A stretch of 64,000 nt of DNA from JANSWY01 sp965267245 (GTDB taxonomy: Bacteria > Bacteroidota > Bacteroidia > Cytophagales > Cyclobacteriaceae): NCBI GenBank assembly GCA_965267245.1, contig OZ253939.1, forward strand, positions 1,054,001 to 1,118,000. Direction: 5' to 3'. A program made the position numbers and the translations under genes. Numbering within the stretch: the first letter of the stretch is position 1; every line of letters begins with the position of its first letter. Of this stretch, positions 44,494 through 52,790 are shown piece after piece. Below the pieces are notes generated by a model. It was not told the DNA's origin and did not search any database. It saw nothing but the letters and a program-made list of their open reading frames with translations.

Positions 44494-44598
44494 TTATCTG
44501 ATTTATTTCAGATAATCAAATTTATCTGTAAAAAAGCAGATAATCAAATTTATCTGTAAAAAATAAGATAATTAAATTTATCTGTTTAAAAGCAGATA
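44494..44598 (-). promoter_or_regulatory. Phased operator array with nested promoters upstream of satD
   Basis: Eight half-sites alternate in orientation at 44494 (TTATCTG), 44509 (CAGATAA), 44522, 44537, 44550, 44565 (AAGATAA), 44578 and 44593 (CAGATAT). Spacings are 15, 13, 15, 13, 15, 13 and 15, so the period is 28 bp. On the minus strand each of the first two palindromes contains TAAATTTG, an exact Bacteroidota -7 box (44517-44524 and 44545-44552); the third reads TAAATTTA (44573-44580). The TTTG of one unit lies 20 bases upstream of the next unit's box, so it can serve as a -33 element. The gene's ATG is 16 bp from the array. Confidence 0.75.
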
Positions 44599-44678
44599 TT
44601 TTTGATTAGTAAGCGCTAATGATTGTTTGACACTCAAGATAAATTCAAACTGTGATAGAAATTTCATTTTCATTTTGC

Positions 44679-45725
44679 TCATTGGTTCTCTAAAATCCGA
44701 ACAATTCTACGATAAACAGTTTCAGATTTGCCCCACATATTTCCACCACTTGTATTGGTAAATTGAATTACAACCGCATCAATCTCTTTATGGTATCTGG
44801 CAATACTCTGATATCCTGGTAACAAACCAGTATGTTCGTAGACATAAACAGATGCATATATGGCTTCCTCTGCTTTTGTAAACAATGAACCATTATTCAA
44901 TGCCCTCATAAATATTCCCACATCTTCTGCTGTGGCAACCATTGATCCACCAGGCACAACATAATCATTGAATTTTATGTCTGGCTCATAACCTACAGCA
45001 TAACCACTCATCACATCACTTAAATCTACTTCACTTAGTAAACTGTAGGTATTATTTAAGCCAAGAGGTTCCAAAATCTGATCCGCTATGTATTGATGGT
45101 GACTGTACCCCAAAGTTTTGTCCATAATTGCCCCTATCAGTAAGTAGTTAGTATTAGAATAACTTCTTCTTTGATCAGGTCTGAAGTCCGCGCGCTTATC
45201 CAATACGAATTCCAGCACTTCCCTGCTCGTTTCAGGAAGGTTATTCCAGGGAAAATCCTTCACATCTGTGAAATTTGGAATCCCACTTCGATGTTTGAGC
45301 ATCATGCGTAAGGTAATCTGATCAGCATTGTCAATTCTATCAGCCAACTCTGGTAAGTATTCACTCAGAGATTTGTCCAATGATAACATATCCGCACTAA
45401 CCATTTTTGCACAGGCTGCAGCAATATAAAGTTTACTAATGCTGGCAATTTTAAAGAAGTCATCTGGTGACGCAGGTACCTTATTCACTTTATTGTTCAA
45501 ACCCGCTGCATATTGAACTGGAGCATTACCAGCTTGATCCACATAAACAATGATTCCTTCAAAACCCATTTCTACGGCATCATCCAGCTGGTCCTGAATT
45601 GTATCTGGTAAAGGAGCCAAAGTGAAGTGGCAAGCAGAGCAAGTAACAAGTATGAAAGTAAACAAAAGCATTGTTAGACTTAATCTGAGTATGTTCATAG
45701 ACCTTTTCAATTTATAAATTTTCAT
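44679..45725 (-). CDS. Serine hydrolase, beta-lactamase/D-Ala-carboxypeptidase family
   Basis: 348 residues, with a signal peptide containing a Cys-rich end (LVTCSAC) that may be a lipobox. An ATG nine codons in (45698) is an alternative start. The catalytic SxxK motif is S95-I-S-K98, the second motif YSN is at 189-191 (RRSYSNTNYLL) and the third HTG is at 298-300. This is the layout of class C beta-lactamase-like hydrolases, including penicillin-binding D,D-carboxypeptidases and esterases. Many have no antibiotic-related role. It stands alone, followed by the satD operator array on its 3' side. Confidence 0.88.
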   Translation of the reverse strand: MKIYKLKRSMNILRLSLTMLLFTFILVTCSACHFTLAPLPDTIQDQLDDAVEMGFEGIIVYVDQAGNAPVQYAAGLNNKVNKVPASPDDFFKIASISKLYIAAACAKMVSADMLSLDKSLSEYLPELADRIDNADQITLRMMLKHRSGIPNFTDVKDFPWNNLPETSREVLEFVLDKRADFRPDQRRSYSNTNYLLIGAIMDKTLGYSHHQYIADQILEPLGLNNTYSLLSEVDLSDVMSGYAVGYEPDIKFNDYVVPGGSMVATAEDVGIFMRALNNGSLFTKAEEAIYASVYVYEHTGLLPGYQSIARYHKEIDAVVIQFTNTSGGNMWGKSETVYRRIVRILENQ

Positions 45726-45857
45726 ATTACAAATTTAGGAAGGCCAAACACGCTTAAATATTAACTAATAAGCTAAGAATACAATGTTTTGAGCGGTTAT
45801 ATAAACTATGATGCAGAGATGTAAATTTTGTAGCAGTTTGGTTGTTCTTACATAATT

Positions 45858-46349
45858 TTAAAGAAATTCAGGATAGGCAAAAATCAACTCAATATCATGC
45901 TCTTCTGTAACCTCTTCAGATCCCAATGGATCTAAGGTGTCATTCACGTGAATCTGATTATCTAAATAAGCGGAAATGTTACCAGCAATCAATTGACCGT
46001 TAAAAAGTGCCACTTTTACTAGCACAACCCTTTCGATCAACATCTGAAGGAGTAGGTTATAAGAAGGCATTTTCAAAAACTCAGGAAAAGGTTGCTTCTC
46101 ATAATCATCCTCACCCACGGTTATATAGTGCGCCACCCAATTTCCTTTGTTCACTTCCAGAATCCTATCCAACCTGATGATCACATACCCATCAAAATCA
46201 TCTAATTGAATGTCAAAGTATTCCAGCACAACACACTCGAGGTTGAAATCTGCTATCCTGCCAATTAAGTGATTATTATTGTACTTCAGGACTAAGTCAC
46301 ACCAACCACCTTTTGCTACAATATCACTTAAAAACCGGGGATCGATCAT
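45858..46349 (-). CDS. Conserved-looking protein of unknown function
   Basis: 163 residues, acidic, with no signal peptide or membrane segment. Features: MIDPRFLSDIVAKGGWCDLV at the start, then VVLEYFDIQLDDFDGYVIIR and EEHDIELIFAYPEFL at the end. The alternating beta pattern suggests a compact beta-rich fold with two similar halves (each with a VVLxxx.L.xG-like strand), perhaps SH3-like or Sm-like, but this is a guess. I do not recognise the family. It lies 50 bp after the FabF-like gene in the same direction. Confidence 0.65.
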   Translation of the reverse strand: MIDPRFLSDIVAKGGWCDLVLKYNNNHLIGRIADFNLECVVLEYFDIQLDDFDGYVIIRLDRILEVNKGNWVAHYITVGEDDYEKQPFPEFLKMPSYNLLLQMLIERVVLVKVALFNGQLIAGNISAYLDNQIHVNDTLDPLGSEEVTEEHDIELIFAYPEFL

Positions 46350-46398
46350 ACTTACAATATAACAAATCCTCAGGTATGCAGAATTGAAATGCTTAATT

Positions 46399-47646
46399 CT
46401 ATTCCAGGTATTTCTTCAATATTAATGCAGCACAATGCCCACCAAAACCAAAGCTATTGCTCAATGCATACGTAATATTCTTTTGAGACTTTTCGCCAAG
46501 AGATAGATTTAATGCCGTAGGTATATTTTCATCCACAACAGATGTATTTATTGTTGGTGGGATCCAGTCAGTTTTTACGGAAAGACAAGTCGATATTGCC
46601 TCTATGGCTCCTGTTCCTCCCAATAAGTGACCTGTCATGGATTTAGATGCACTTACTTGTACATTTTCAAGACTATTATGAAATAGTTTTTCAATTGCCT
46701 TGATCTCCGATAAATCACCTAATCCTGTTGAAGTAGCATGTGCATTGAGGTAATCAATATCGTCAGGTGAAATTGCGGCCTCATGTATACCACCTTCCAT
46801 CGCCAAATATGCACCTAGTCCATCAGGATGAGTACCAGTTATATGATAGGCATCAGAAGATTCTCCACCTCCAACTATCTCAGCATAGATTTTAGCACCT
46901 CTCCGCTGAGCTGAATCCAGGCTTTCAACGATCAATGCTCCTGCACCTTCACCCACTACAAATCCATCTCTACCAGTATCAAATGGTCTTGATGCAGTAC
47001 TGTAGTTTTCATTGTTGGTAGACATGGCTTTCATCGCGTTAAACCCACCAATAGATGCTTCTGTTATTGGTGCTTCAGAACCACCGGTAATTATAATATC
47101 CGCTTTACCTAAACGAATATAATTGAATGCCTGAATGATACTCTGCGTGGAAGATGCACAGGCAGTGACTGGACAATAGTTAACCCCACGCAAGCCATTG
47201 TTTATTGAAATAAGCCCTGAAAGGCCATTTGAAATAATTTTGGTGATAAAAAATGGGTTGAACCTTGGATTAAAGTCATTACTGGTATAATCCACCACTT
47301 CTTTTTCAAAGGTTTCGAAACCACCTATTCCACTTGCGAAAATCACCCCTACTCTGTTTGTTTCGATCTTCTCGAAATCCAAAGCTCCATCTTCAATGGC
47401 TTCCGCCGCTGCAATCAATCCATACTGACTAAACCTGTCCAGTTTTCGTGCCTCCTTCCTGTCAAAATAATCCAAAGGATCGTAATCCTTAATCTCACAG
47501 GCAAACTGTGTCTTAAAATTGCCTGGATCAAATCGTGTTATTTCATTGGCACCTGAAACCCCGTTTAATAAGTTATCCCAATATTCACTTACATTTTTCC
47601 CAATTGGTGTAATTGCTCCCATTCCGGTAATGACCACTCTTTTCAT
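46399..47646 (-). CDS. fabF: 3-oxoacyl-ACP synthase II (KAS II)-like
   Basis: 415 residues with the complete KAS triad: Cys163 in NYCPVTACASSTQ, His303 in NAHATSTGLGD and His340 in SMTGHLLGGTG. The start RVVITGMGAITPIGKN is typical of FabF. It would extend acyl-ACP chains by condensation with malonyl-ACP. Because it stands alone, away from acpP and other fab genes, and has its own TetR-type regulator and operator, it is probably a specialised paralogue. No acyl carrier protein gene lies next to it. Confidence 0.9.
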   Translation of the reverse strand: MKRVVITGMGAITPIGKNVSEYWDNLLNGVSGANEITRFDPGNFKTQFACEIKDYDPLDYFDRKEARKLDRFSQYGLIAAAEAIEDGALDFEKIETNRVGVIFASGIGGFETFEKEVVDYTSNDFNPRFNPFFITKIISNGLSGLISINNGLRGVNYCPVTACASSTQSIIQAFNYIRLGKADIIITGGSEAPITEASIGGFNAMKAMSTNNENYSTASRPFDTGRDGFVVGEGAGALIVESLDSAQRRGAKIYAEIVGGGESSDAYHITGTHPDGLGAYLAMEGGIHEAAISPDDIDYLNAHATSTGLGDLSEIKAIEKLFHNSLENVQVSASKSMTGHLLGGTGAIEAISTCLSVKTDWIPPTINTSVVDENIPTALNLSLGEKSQKNITYALSNSFGFGGHCAALILKKYLE

Positions 47647-47657
47647 TTCTTATTCAG

Positions 47658-47690
47658 TTTATATACCGTACGGTATATGATTTTACAAAA
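47658..47690 (-). promoter_or_regulatory. Palindromic operator over the fabF promoter
   Basis: A perfect 18-bp palindrome ATATACCGTACGGTATAT (47661-47678) lies 14 bp upstream of the fabF ATG. The same 16-bp core TATACCGTACGGTATA recurs before the TetR gene. On the minus strand TTTTG (47690-47686) is followed by 20 bases and TATATAAA (47665-47658), which fits the spacing of a Bacteroidota promoter but only half of its -7 box. The TetR protein encoded next door is the likely binder. Confidence 0.75.
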
Positions 47691-47694
47691 TTTT

Positions 47695-48285
47695 TTAATT
47701 GTTCCTCAGTTGATATATATCCTCTTTCAAATGCTCAAGGTTATTCAATAGTATTGTTGGATCGCTCAATGTCTTAGAAAGCATAATACTACCTTCAATT
47801 AATGAAATCATTCTATATGAAAACTGTTCTATATTAATCTGTTTGATCTCCATATTTTTAGTACCCAATTCTAAAATTGAGACGATTCTCTGGTGCCAAT
47901 TTCGAATGGTTCTGATCACTTCCTTCTTAAGTTGATCATTTCCATCATCAGCATCTACTGCAGTGTTTAAAATTGCACAACCACCATTCTTAAAAATTGG
48001 TTTGAAGGATGTTTGAAAATGATTTATAAAGGCGATCATCTTATCAATAGCATGACGTTCTTCTTCAATTTTTGTCAATAATTGTTTTGTCTGAAATTCG
48101 TAATTGAATTTAAAAGCCTCTACGGCAACTTCATTCTTATCCCTGAAGTTCCCATAGATACTCCCTTTTGTCAGACCAGTTGCATTGGTAATATCTGATA
48201 AATACGTACCCGTATATCCTTTTTTGTTGAATATAGATGCCGTCTTCTCTATGATAAATTGCCTTGTTTTCTCTGACCTTACCAT
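47695..48285 (-). CDS. TetR/AcrR family transcriptional regulator
   Basis: 196 residues from the ATG at 48285. A longer frame starting 9 codons earlier is translated from the operator palindrome and is unlikely. The TetR helix-turn-helix is KGYTGTYLSDITNATGLTKG, then SIYGNFRDKNEVAVEAF. The C-terminal ligand domain carries KPIFKNGGCAILNTAVDADD, typical of fatty-acid- or stress-responsive members. It sits between two copies of the same palindrome and lies directly upstream of fabF. The effector may be an acyl-CoA or fatty acid, by analogy only. Confidence 0.9.
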   Translation of the reverse strand: MVRSEKTRQFIIEKTASIFNKKGYTGTYLSDITNATGLTKGSIYGNFRDKNEVAVEAFKFNYEFQTKQLLTKIEEERHAIDKMIAFINHFQTSFKPIFKNGGCAILNTAVDADDGNDQLKKEVIRTIRNWHQRIVSILELGTKNMEIKQINIEQFSYRMISLIEGSIMLSKTLSDPTILLNNLEHLKEDIYQLRNN

Positions 48286-48289
48286 ATCA

Positions 48290-48320
48290 CAAATATACCG
48301 TACGGTATACAATCATCCAA
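48290..48320 (-). promoter_or_regulatory. Operator and promoter of the TetR gene
   Basis: The palindrome TATACCGTACGGTATA (48294-48309) lies between a -33 TTG (48320-48318) and an exact -7 box TATATTTG (48297-48290), 20 bases apart. The -7 box ends only 4 bp before the ATG at 48285, so the transcript should be leaderless or nearly so. Binding by the regulator would block the promoter directly. Confidence 0.75.
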
Positions 48321-48355
48321 GCTTCAAAGTGTTTCCTCTCATTTGTCTTAAATGA

Positions 48356-49513
48356 ATGATCAAACCAAATCGTTTAAAAGGATTGGCTATTTTTATGATT
48401 ATATTCATGAATGATCAAATGACTATTATCGACATTTTTGTTCTTGCTGGGGTTCTTCAGGGAGTTTTGGTTGGCTTTTCACTTCTATTCACTAATTACC
48501 TTAAAAATAAACCTAATCAGTACTTAGGGTCTGCCCTACTTGTTTTAGTTATTATCACATTCTTAGGTTGGTTAGAGTTTGAGTCAACAGTTCTGGATAT
48601 AACTCAAAGCATCATGTGGGAATTGCTGTTTCCTGTTTTATTCTTCAATTACTTTGTGCTTTCTTTACGACATAGGTTTCAAGATAAACCTTGGAGAAAA
48701 TACCTCTATTTACCATTTGTACTTTCAGTATTCAATCTAATAATCATTGAATTAAGCTTCCGTTTTGATCTCTACGAGTTGCCATTTAATGAGGGCAGTC
48801 ACATCATCCATGCTTACAAAAATATTGAATATAACGTAGCTTTCTTCTATGGTATTGCTCTTATCCTTTGGTCAGGAAAGTTACTTTCGAGTGATAACTT
48901 GAAAACAAATAAAAGGATTAAATGGCTTAGAGGTTTATTTCTTTCTATTCTTAGTTTATATATTATTTGGCTAATTGCTGATGTTGCAGAAAGTATGCTC
49001 GAAAAGGATATCTGGCTACTTCTCTGGTCTTGTCTGTCGATTCTATTTTTAAGTGTATTGTATTTTGGAATTTTGCAACTCCGTCTCATTGATCAAAGGA
49101 TTGAAATATCGAACCTTCTTGGTAAGAAAAAAAAATCCAATCAAATAAATGAACAGCGTAAAACTAATTTCGATGATAGAATACAACAGTTGAGACACCT
49201 GATGGAAGAAGACAAGCTATTCAGAGACCCTAATCTGACTCGAGATGCGGTTGCAGAAAAAATGAATATGAGCAATAGTTACCTATCTCAAGTAATCAAG
49301 GAAACACAAGGAATCAGTTTTGTTGATTTTATTAATCTTCACAGGGTAGATGCCGCAAAAGAAATGCTATCAGATGCACAATTTAATAAATTCACATTAC
49401 AAGCTATTGGCATTGAAGCTGGGTTTAAATCTAGAAGTGCTTTCTATAGTACATTTCAAAAATTTACGGGTAAGACACCGGGTGAATACAAAAGCGTAAC
49501 AAAAATGTCCTGA
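48356..49513 (+). CDS. Membrane-bound AraC family regulator
   Basis: 385 residues, or about 368 from the ATG at 48407. Seven hydrophobic helices cover about 25-245, which resembles the membrane-sensor part of several Bacteroidota AraC regulators. A linker (SNLLGKKKKSNQINEQRKTN) leads to an AraC DNA-binding domain at about 285-382 (KMNMSNSYLSQVIKETQGIS and GIEAGFKSRSAFYSTFQKFT). It is divergent from the TetR gene, with the operator in the shared space, so TetR may also affect it. Its target is probably the two genes downstream or itself. Confidence 0.86.
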   Translation: MIKPNRLKGLAIFMIIFMNDQMTIIDIFVLAGVLQGVLVGFSLLFTNYLKNKPNQYLGSALLVLVIITFLGWLEFESTVLDITQSIMWELLFPVLFFNYFVLSLRHRFQDKPWRKYLYLPFVLSVFNLIIIELSFRFDLYELPFNEGSHIIHAYKNIEYNVAFFYGIALILWSGKLLSSDNLKTNKRIKWLRGLFLSILSLYIIWLIADVAESMLEKDIWLLLWSCLSILFLSVLYFGILQLRLIDQRIEISNLLGKKKKSNQINEQRKTNFDDRIQQLRHLMEEDKLFRDPNLTRDAVAEKMNMSNSYLSQVIKETQGISFVDFINLHRVDAAKEMLSDAQFNKFTLQAIGIEAGFKSRSAFYSTFQKFTGKTPGEYKSVTKMS

Positions 49514-49540
49514 ATTATCAAATTGATTAAAATCAGGACA
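49506..49540 (+). terminator. Weak hairpin at the end of the membrane AraC gene
   Basis: Inverted repeat TGTCCTGA / TCAGGACA with a 19-nt interior, overlapping the stop codon. There is no clear T-run afterwards, so it may be a processing site or a transcription-slowing structure rather than a terminator. Confidence 0.25.
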
Positions 49541-49588
49541 ACTGAATTCCATATTGCCTTACATAATTTGAGAAATCAGTTGTGATTT

Positions 49589-50281
49589 GTGGGCATATCC
49601 ATGAAACTAATCAACATGATTGCTTATAACACTCAAAAAACCAAATTTGCAGGAGTGCTTCACTCAACATCGATCTTATGTATATGCGTTACGATTACAT
49701 TATCGTTCTACGGAAACCATAGCAAGTGCCAGGAGATTACTCAACAAGTAACAGTCAATGTTTCCTATTTCGGTAAAACAATATCTCACCCAGGATTAAA
49801 AATTGGTATTGAATATCCATTGATGGTTGTGGATGTTGAGAAGCTGAAAAAATCTGGTGTTGCCATACCCAAAACAAAGTCAATCTTTTTAACGGGAAAC
49901 CTAATCTACAATCATCATAGACGCTATAATTCTATAGTGCTTGTTAATACTGAAATTGGCTATAGAATAACAAGAAAAAAAGGCTTCAAAATGGGAGTGT
50001 TACTAGGCTTTGGAGGGTTAAGAACAATTATTGATGAAGATACTTATCAAGTGAGTGATCAAGGTAAAATAAAACTTATAAGGCATCCTGGTCAGTGGGG
50101 GTTTGCTCCTTCATTGTCATTCGAGTTAGGAAAAGATATGGGTTTTCAAAAAAGTTTACCCTGGGCATATCACCTTAAACCTTCCTTCTATTTCCAAATT
50201 CCATATAACCATTCTTTTCTGATGAATTTTGTATTAGAATTTGGAGTCTCCTATCGAATAATAAATCTATTGAAGAAATAA
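49589..50281 (+). CDS. Probable outer-membrane protein of unknown family
   Basis: 230 residues with an N-terminal hydrophobic section (STSILCICVTITLSFYG) that would act as a signal peptide after a long basic/polar stretch; the true start may be a later ATG. The mature part alternates polar and hydrophobic residues in beta strands (VNVSYFGKTI, KGFKMGVLLGFGGL, HSFLMNFVLEFGVSY) and ends near an aromatic residue, like a small outer-membrane barrel. The function is unknown. Its stop codon overlaps the next gene's ATG by one base, so the two form an operon. Confidence 0.6.
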   Translation: MGISMKLINMIAYNTQKTKFAGVLHSTSILCICVTITLSFYGNHSKCQEITQQVTVNVSYFGKTISHPGLKIGIEYPLMVVDVEKLKKSGVAIPKTKSIFLTGNLIYNHHRRYNSIVLVNTEIGYRITRKKGFKMGVLLGFGGLRTIIDEDTYQVSDQGKIKLIRHPGQWGFAPSLSFELGKDMGFQKSLPWAYHLKPSFYFQIPYNHSFLMNFVLEFGVSYRIINLLKK

Positions 50282-51342
50282 TGTCTGGTTTTATAAAAGC
50301 ACTTTCTTCCGTTTGTATAATCTCATTAGCCGTATCTAGTTGTCATCAAGATGAGTTTCATCTCAACGAAAACGCCGATGATTTTTTCTTTTTAGAAAAT
50401 GACAAAGCGCTTATGCCGGTATGGGTTCAGGGCAATACTAGTTCTAAGATTTTCTTAATTCATGTGCATGGTGGGCCTGGTGGAGAATCCATTCTAAGCT
50501 TCAATATATTTGGAGCCAATTTTACTGACCAATTAGAAGAAAAGTATGCAAATGTATACTATGACCAGCGCAATTCAGGCTCATCGCAGGGCACTTCAAA
50601 AAGAGATTATGTTACCGAAGAACAAATGGCGGAAGACTTATATAAGCTCATTTTGCTTTTAAAGAATAAGTATGGTCCAGACATAGATGTTCATATCATG
50701 GGAACAAGCTGGGGTGGTAGACTTACCGCTAAGTACTTGATCAATCCTACATATCAATCTGAAGTTAATAGTTGGATATGTATTTCTGGTGTTTCCGAGG
50801 TAATCACAACCGCTAACAGTGGAAGGGATCTATTGTTGTATTATGCGGACCAATATATTGCTGCAAATCAGAATATTTCTAATTGGAATAAAATAAGAGA
50901 TTGGGCAATCCAAAATGATACCATTACTCAGGAATCAATTTGGGGGGAGCAGAATTCATTTGCATGGGAAGCAATGAACTTGGTAAATGACAGCCTTCAA
51001 AATGAAACAAGCATAAATTTTGGAGATGTGTTAAAAGGTATCTTCTTTAGTCCTGCAAACATTACTTCTGTATTGATTCAATCTTCTAACTTTCCAGAAT
51101 CGGAACTGGAACTTTTTTATGATATGGGTACTACATTAAATTCAGTTGAGGTGCCAGTTCTTTTTATGTATGGTAAGTTTGACTTTGTGGTGCCACCAGC
51201 CGTGGGTAGAAAAGCTTACAATAATGTGAGCAGTAAAAATAAAGAATTAATCATATTCGAACATTCAGGCCATTTGATTCCATTTAATGAAACAGAGAGG
51301 TTTCTTTATGAATTAATCAAATTCATCGATAACATTAGTTAA
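50281..51342 (+). CDS. Lipoprotein alpha/beta hydrolase (proline-iminopeptidase-like)
   Basis: 353 residues. The signal ends AVSSC, so it is lipid-anchored. The oxyanion-hole motif HGGPGG (63-68) and nucleophile elbow GTSWGG (Ser143) are the pattern of the prolyl aminopeptidase branch of alpha/beta hydrolases. The acid is likely in YGKFDFVVPP and the base is His in EHSGHLIPF. A cap domain (about 170-270) sets specificity. It may cleave small peptides or esters outside the inner membrane. Its start shares an A with the stop of the preceding barrel-like gene (TAATG). Confidence 0.85.
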   Translation: MSGFIKALSSVCIISLAVSSCHQDEFHLNENADDFFFLENDKALMPVWVQGNTSSKIFLIHVHGGPGGESILSFNIFGANFTDQLEEKYANVYYDQRNSGSSQGTSKRDYVTEEQMAEDLYKLILLLKNKYGPDIDVHIMGTSWGGRLTAKYLINPTYQSEVNSWICISGVSEVITTANSGRDLLLYYADQYIAANQNISNWNKIRDWAIQNDTITQESIWGEQNSFAWEAMNLVNDSLQNETSINFGDVLKGIFFSPANITSVLIQSSNFPESELELFYDMGTTLNSVEVPVLFMYGKFDFVVPPAVGRKAYNNVSSKNKELIIFEHSGHLIPFNETERFLYELIKFIDNIS

Positions 51343-51371
51343 TGATTGTTATGAATAAACTTTTGAAACTA

Positions 51372-51836
51372 TTAAAATTTGATCTCCAGGTCTAGCTGCC
51401 GCCCTTCTTCAAAGGCTTTTTTATCCATTCCTGCACCTACGGCCATTCCAATGGCCATTCCAACAGGCAACCCAATTCCGATATAAGCCATGCTACCCAA
51501 ACTGGTTCCAAATGCCACACCTATTGGAATGCCAAATGCAGACATCCCAATGGCCATCCATCTGGTACGGTAAAGGTTCTTTGTTACAAGTTTCAACTCT
51601 TTTTCTAGAGTAGATAAAACAGATGATTTAACTTTTCCGATATGCTTCAGTAACTCTTTGTTGGAGCCTGCAAATGAATTGATCTCATCCACTTTCTGAT
51701 TGATTGCATCTGTTATTGTAGTGGGAATTTCTTTATTGTCCAACTCACTAAGAAGCTTCTCTAAATCATCATATTGTCTTACCAATTTCTTTTCACCTTC
51801 TATGTTTTGGCGTTTATTGAGTTGTTTCAATTTCAT
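51372..51836 (-). CDS. Small membrane protein with coiled coil and Gly-rich helices
   Basis: 154 residues from the ATG at 51836; an ORF start nine codons earlier is less likely. The first ~90 residues are charged and helical (coiled coil, LSELDNKEIPTTITDAINQK). After LYRTRW there are two or three glycine-rich helices (MSAFGIPIGVAFGTSLGSM, IGIGLPVGMAIGMAVGAGM) with GxxxG-type spacing that favours helix packing. The function is unknown. It lies between the XRE regulator and a convergent hydrolase gene. Confidence 0.6.
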   Translation of the reverse strand: MKLKQLNKRQNIEGEKKLVRQYDDLEKLLSELDNKEIPTTITDAINQKVDEINSFAGSNKELLKHIGKVKSSVLSTLEKELKLVTKNLYRTRWMAIGMSAFGIPIGVAFGTSLGSMAYIGIGLPVGMAIGMAVGAGMDKKAFEEGRQLDLEIKF

Positions 51837-51881
51837 ATTGCAATCTATTGCGTAAATGATCAATACCCCTGAAAACGTGAC

Positions 51882-52088
51882 CTATTCATCCACATGTTCT
51901 AAAATATCACCCGGCTGACACTCCAGCACGGTACAAATTGCCTCTAAAGTACTAAAACGAATGGCTTTGGCTTTTCCAGTTTTTAGATTGGATAGATTTG
52001 ATAGTGTAATCTCAACTTTCTCTGACAGCTCATTCAGAGACATCTTGCGTTTGGCCATCATTACATCCAGGTTTACTATAATAGGCAT
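51882..52088 (-). CDS. XRE family helix-turn-helix regulator
   Basis: 68 residues, essentially one HTH domain: KRKMSLNELSEKVEITLSNL, then SNLKTGKAKAIRFSTLEAIC. Small XRE proteins like this are regularly paired with DUF2975 membrane proteins, as here; the DUF2975 gene ends 4 bp upstream. It would bind as a dimer. The candidate site is the 13-bp-arm inverted repeat in front of the pair (52672-52705). Confidence 0.88.
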   Translation of the reverse strand: MPIIVNLDVMMAKRKMSLNELSEKVEITLSNLSNLKTGKAKAIRFSTLEAICTVLECQPGDILEHVDE

Positions 52089-52092
52089 AGGC

Positions 52093-52626
52093 TTATACGG
52101 TCAGGTCGTTTTCTTGTTGAATTTCCACTCCCTTTTTGAAAATAACGGCAATTAGATAGATCACAGCAGCCATCAAAATAAATGCCTGACTATCTACCCA
52201 AAACTGATTCAATGTATCAATGTGGTACCCAAACTTCTGCATGTTTTTAGCCGATTGTCTTGCTATATGGCTCAATACGCCAATAGAAACAGTGTAGTAA
52301 GCAATCTTTGTAATCTGGTTTGAAACGAATGCATTGAATGGATGCTTCAAATCTATTTTCCTCATGAGGTTTACCACGATATAAAAAAGATGGGCCTTTA
52401 AGATGGCAATGCTAAGAACAAAGCTATACATACCAAAAAACGCCCATTTGCTTTGCTGATACATTTCGCTTAGGTCTAATTGCTTGTAGAGTTCCCCCAG
52501 GTATTCAGGCATTGTCAAACTGAAAATAAAGTTCAGAATCAATGTCCCGGCCTCAATTGATAAACCAATAAAAATGATCCAGGAAGCTATTTGAACGCCT
52601 TTAAAAATTAAGTTGTTTGTCGACAT
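52093..52626 (-). CDS. DUF2975 membrane protein
   Basis: 177 residues with four membrane helices (about 10-34, 60-85, 105-123, 145-163) and the DUF2975 section LMRKIDLKHPFNAFVSNQIT. It is the standard partner of a small XRE regulator, with which it shares an operon (4-bp gap). The pair may act like a membrane signal receptor and repressor, but the family's function is not proven. Confidence 0.85.
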   Translation of the reverse strand: MSTNNLIFKGVQIASWIIFIGLSIEAGTLILNFIFSLTMPEYLGELYKQLDLSEMYQQSKWAFFGMYSFVLSIAILKAHLFYIVVNLMRKIDLKHPFNAFVSNQITKIAYYTVSIGVLSHIARQSAKNMQKFGYHIDTLNQFWVDSQAFILMAAVIYLIAVIFKKGVEIQQENDLTV

Positions 52627-52652
52627 AGTTATTTTGAATTTGAATTAATATT

Positions 52653-52705
52653 CAAATATCAGTAAATATTTATCGATAAACAATAAATATAGATTGTTTA
52701 TCGAT
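52653..52705 (-). promoter_or_regulatory. Inverted-repeat operator and promoter of the DUF2975-XRE operon
   Basis: The arms ATCGATAAACAAT (52672-52684) and ATTGTTTATCGAT (52693-52705) are perfect over 13 bp with an 8-bp centre. On the minus strand a TTG (52683-52681) in the left arm is 20 bases from GATATTTG (52660-52653), one mismatch from the Bacteroidota -7 box. A repressor on the repeat would cover the -33 element. Confidence 0.7.
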
Positions 52706-52790
52706 TTTATTTTAAATCAACAAATTCTATACACAATATATACACAAAGCTGTGGATGGGCTTGGTGTCTCGCAATATATTATTGGGACC

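Noticed and set aside
48286..48312. TetR protein starting nine codons earlier
   Set aside because: Those codons are the operator palindrome and the -7 box; the ATG at 48285 fits the family and the promoter layout.
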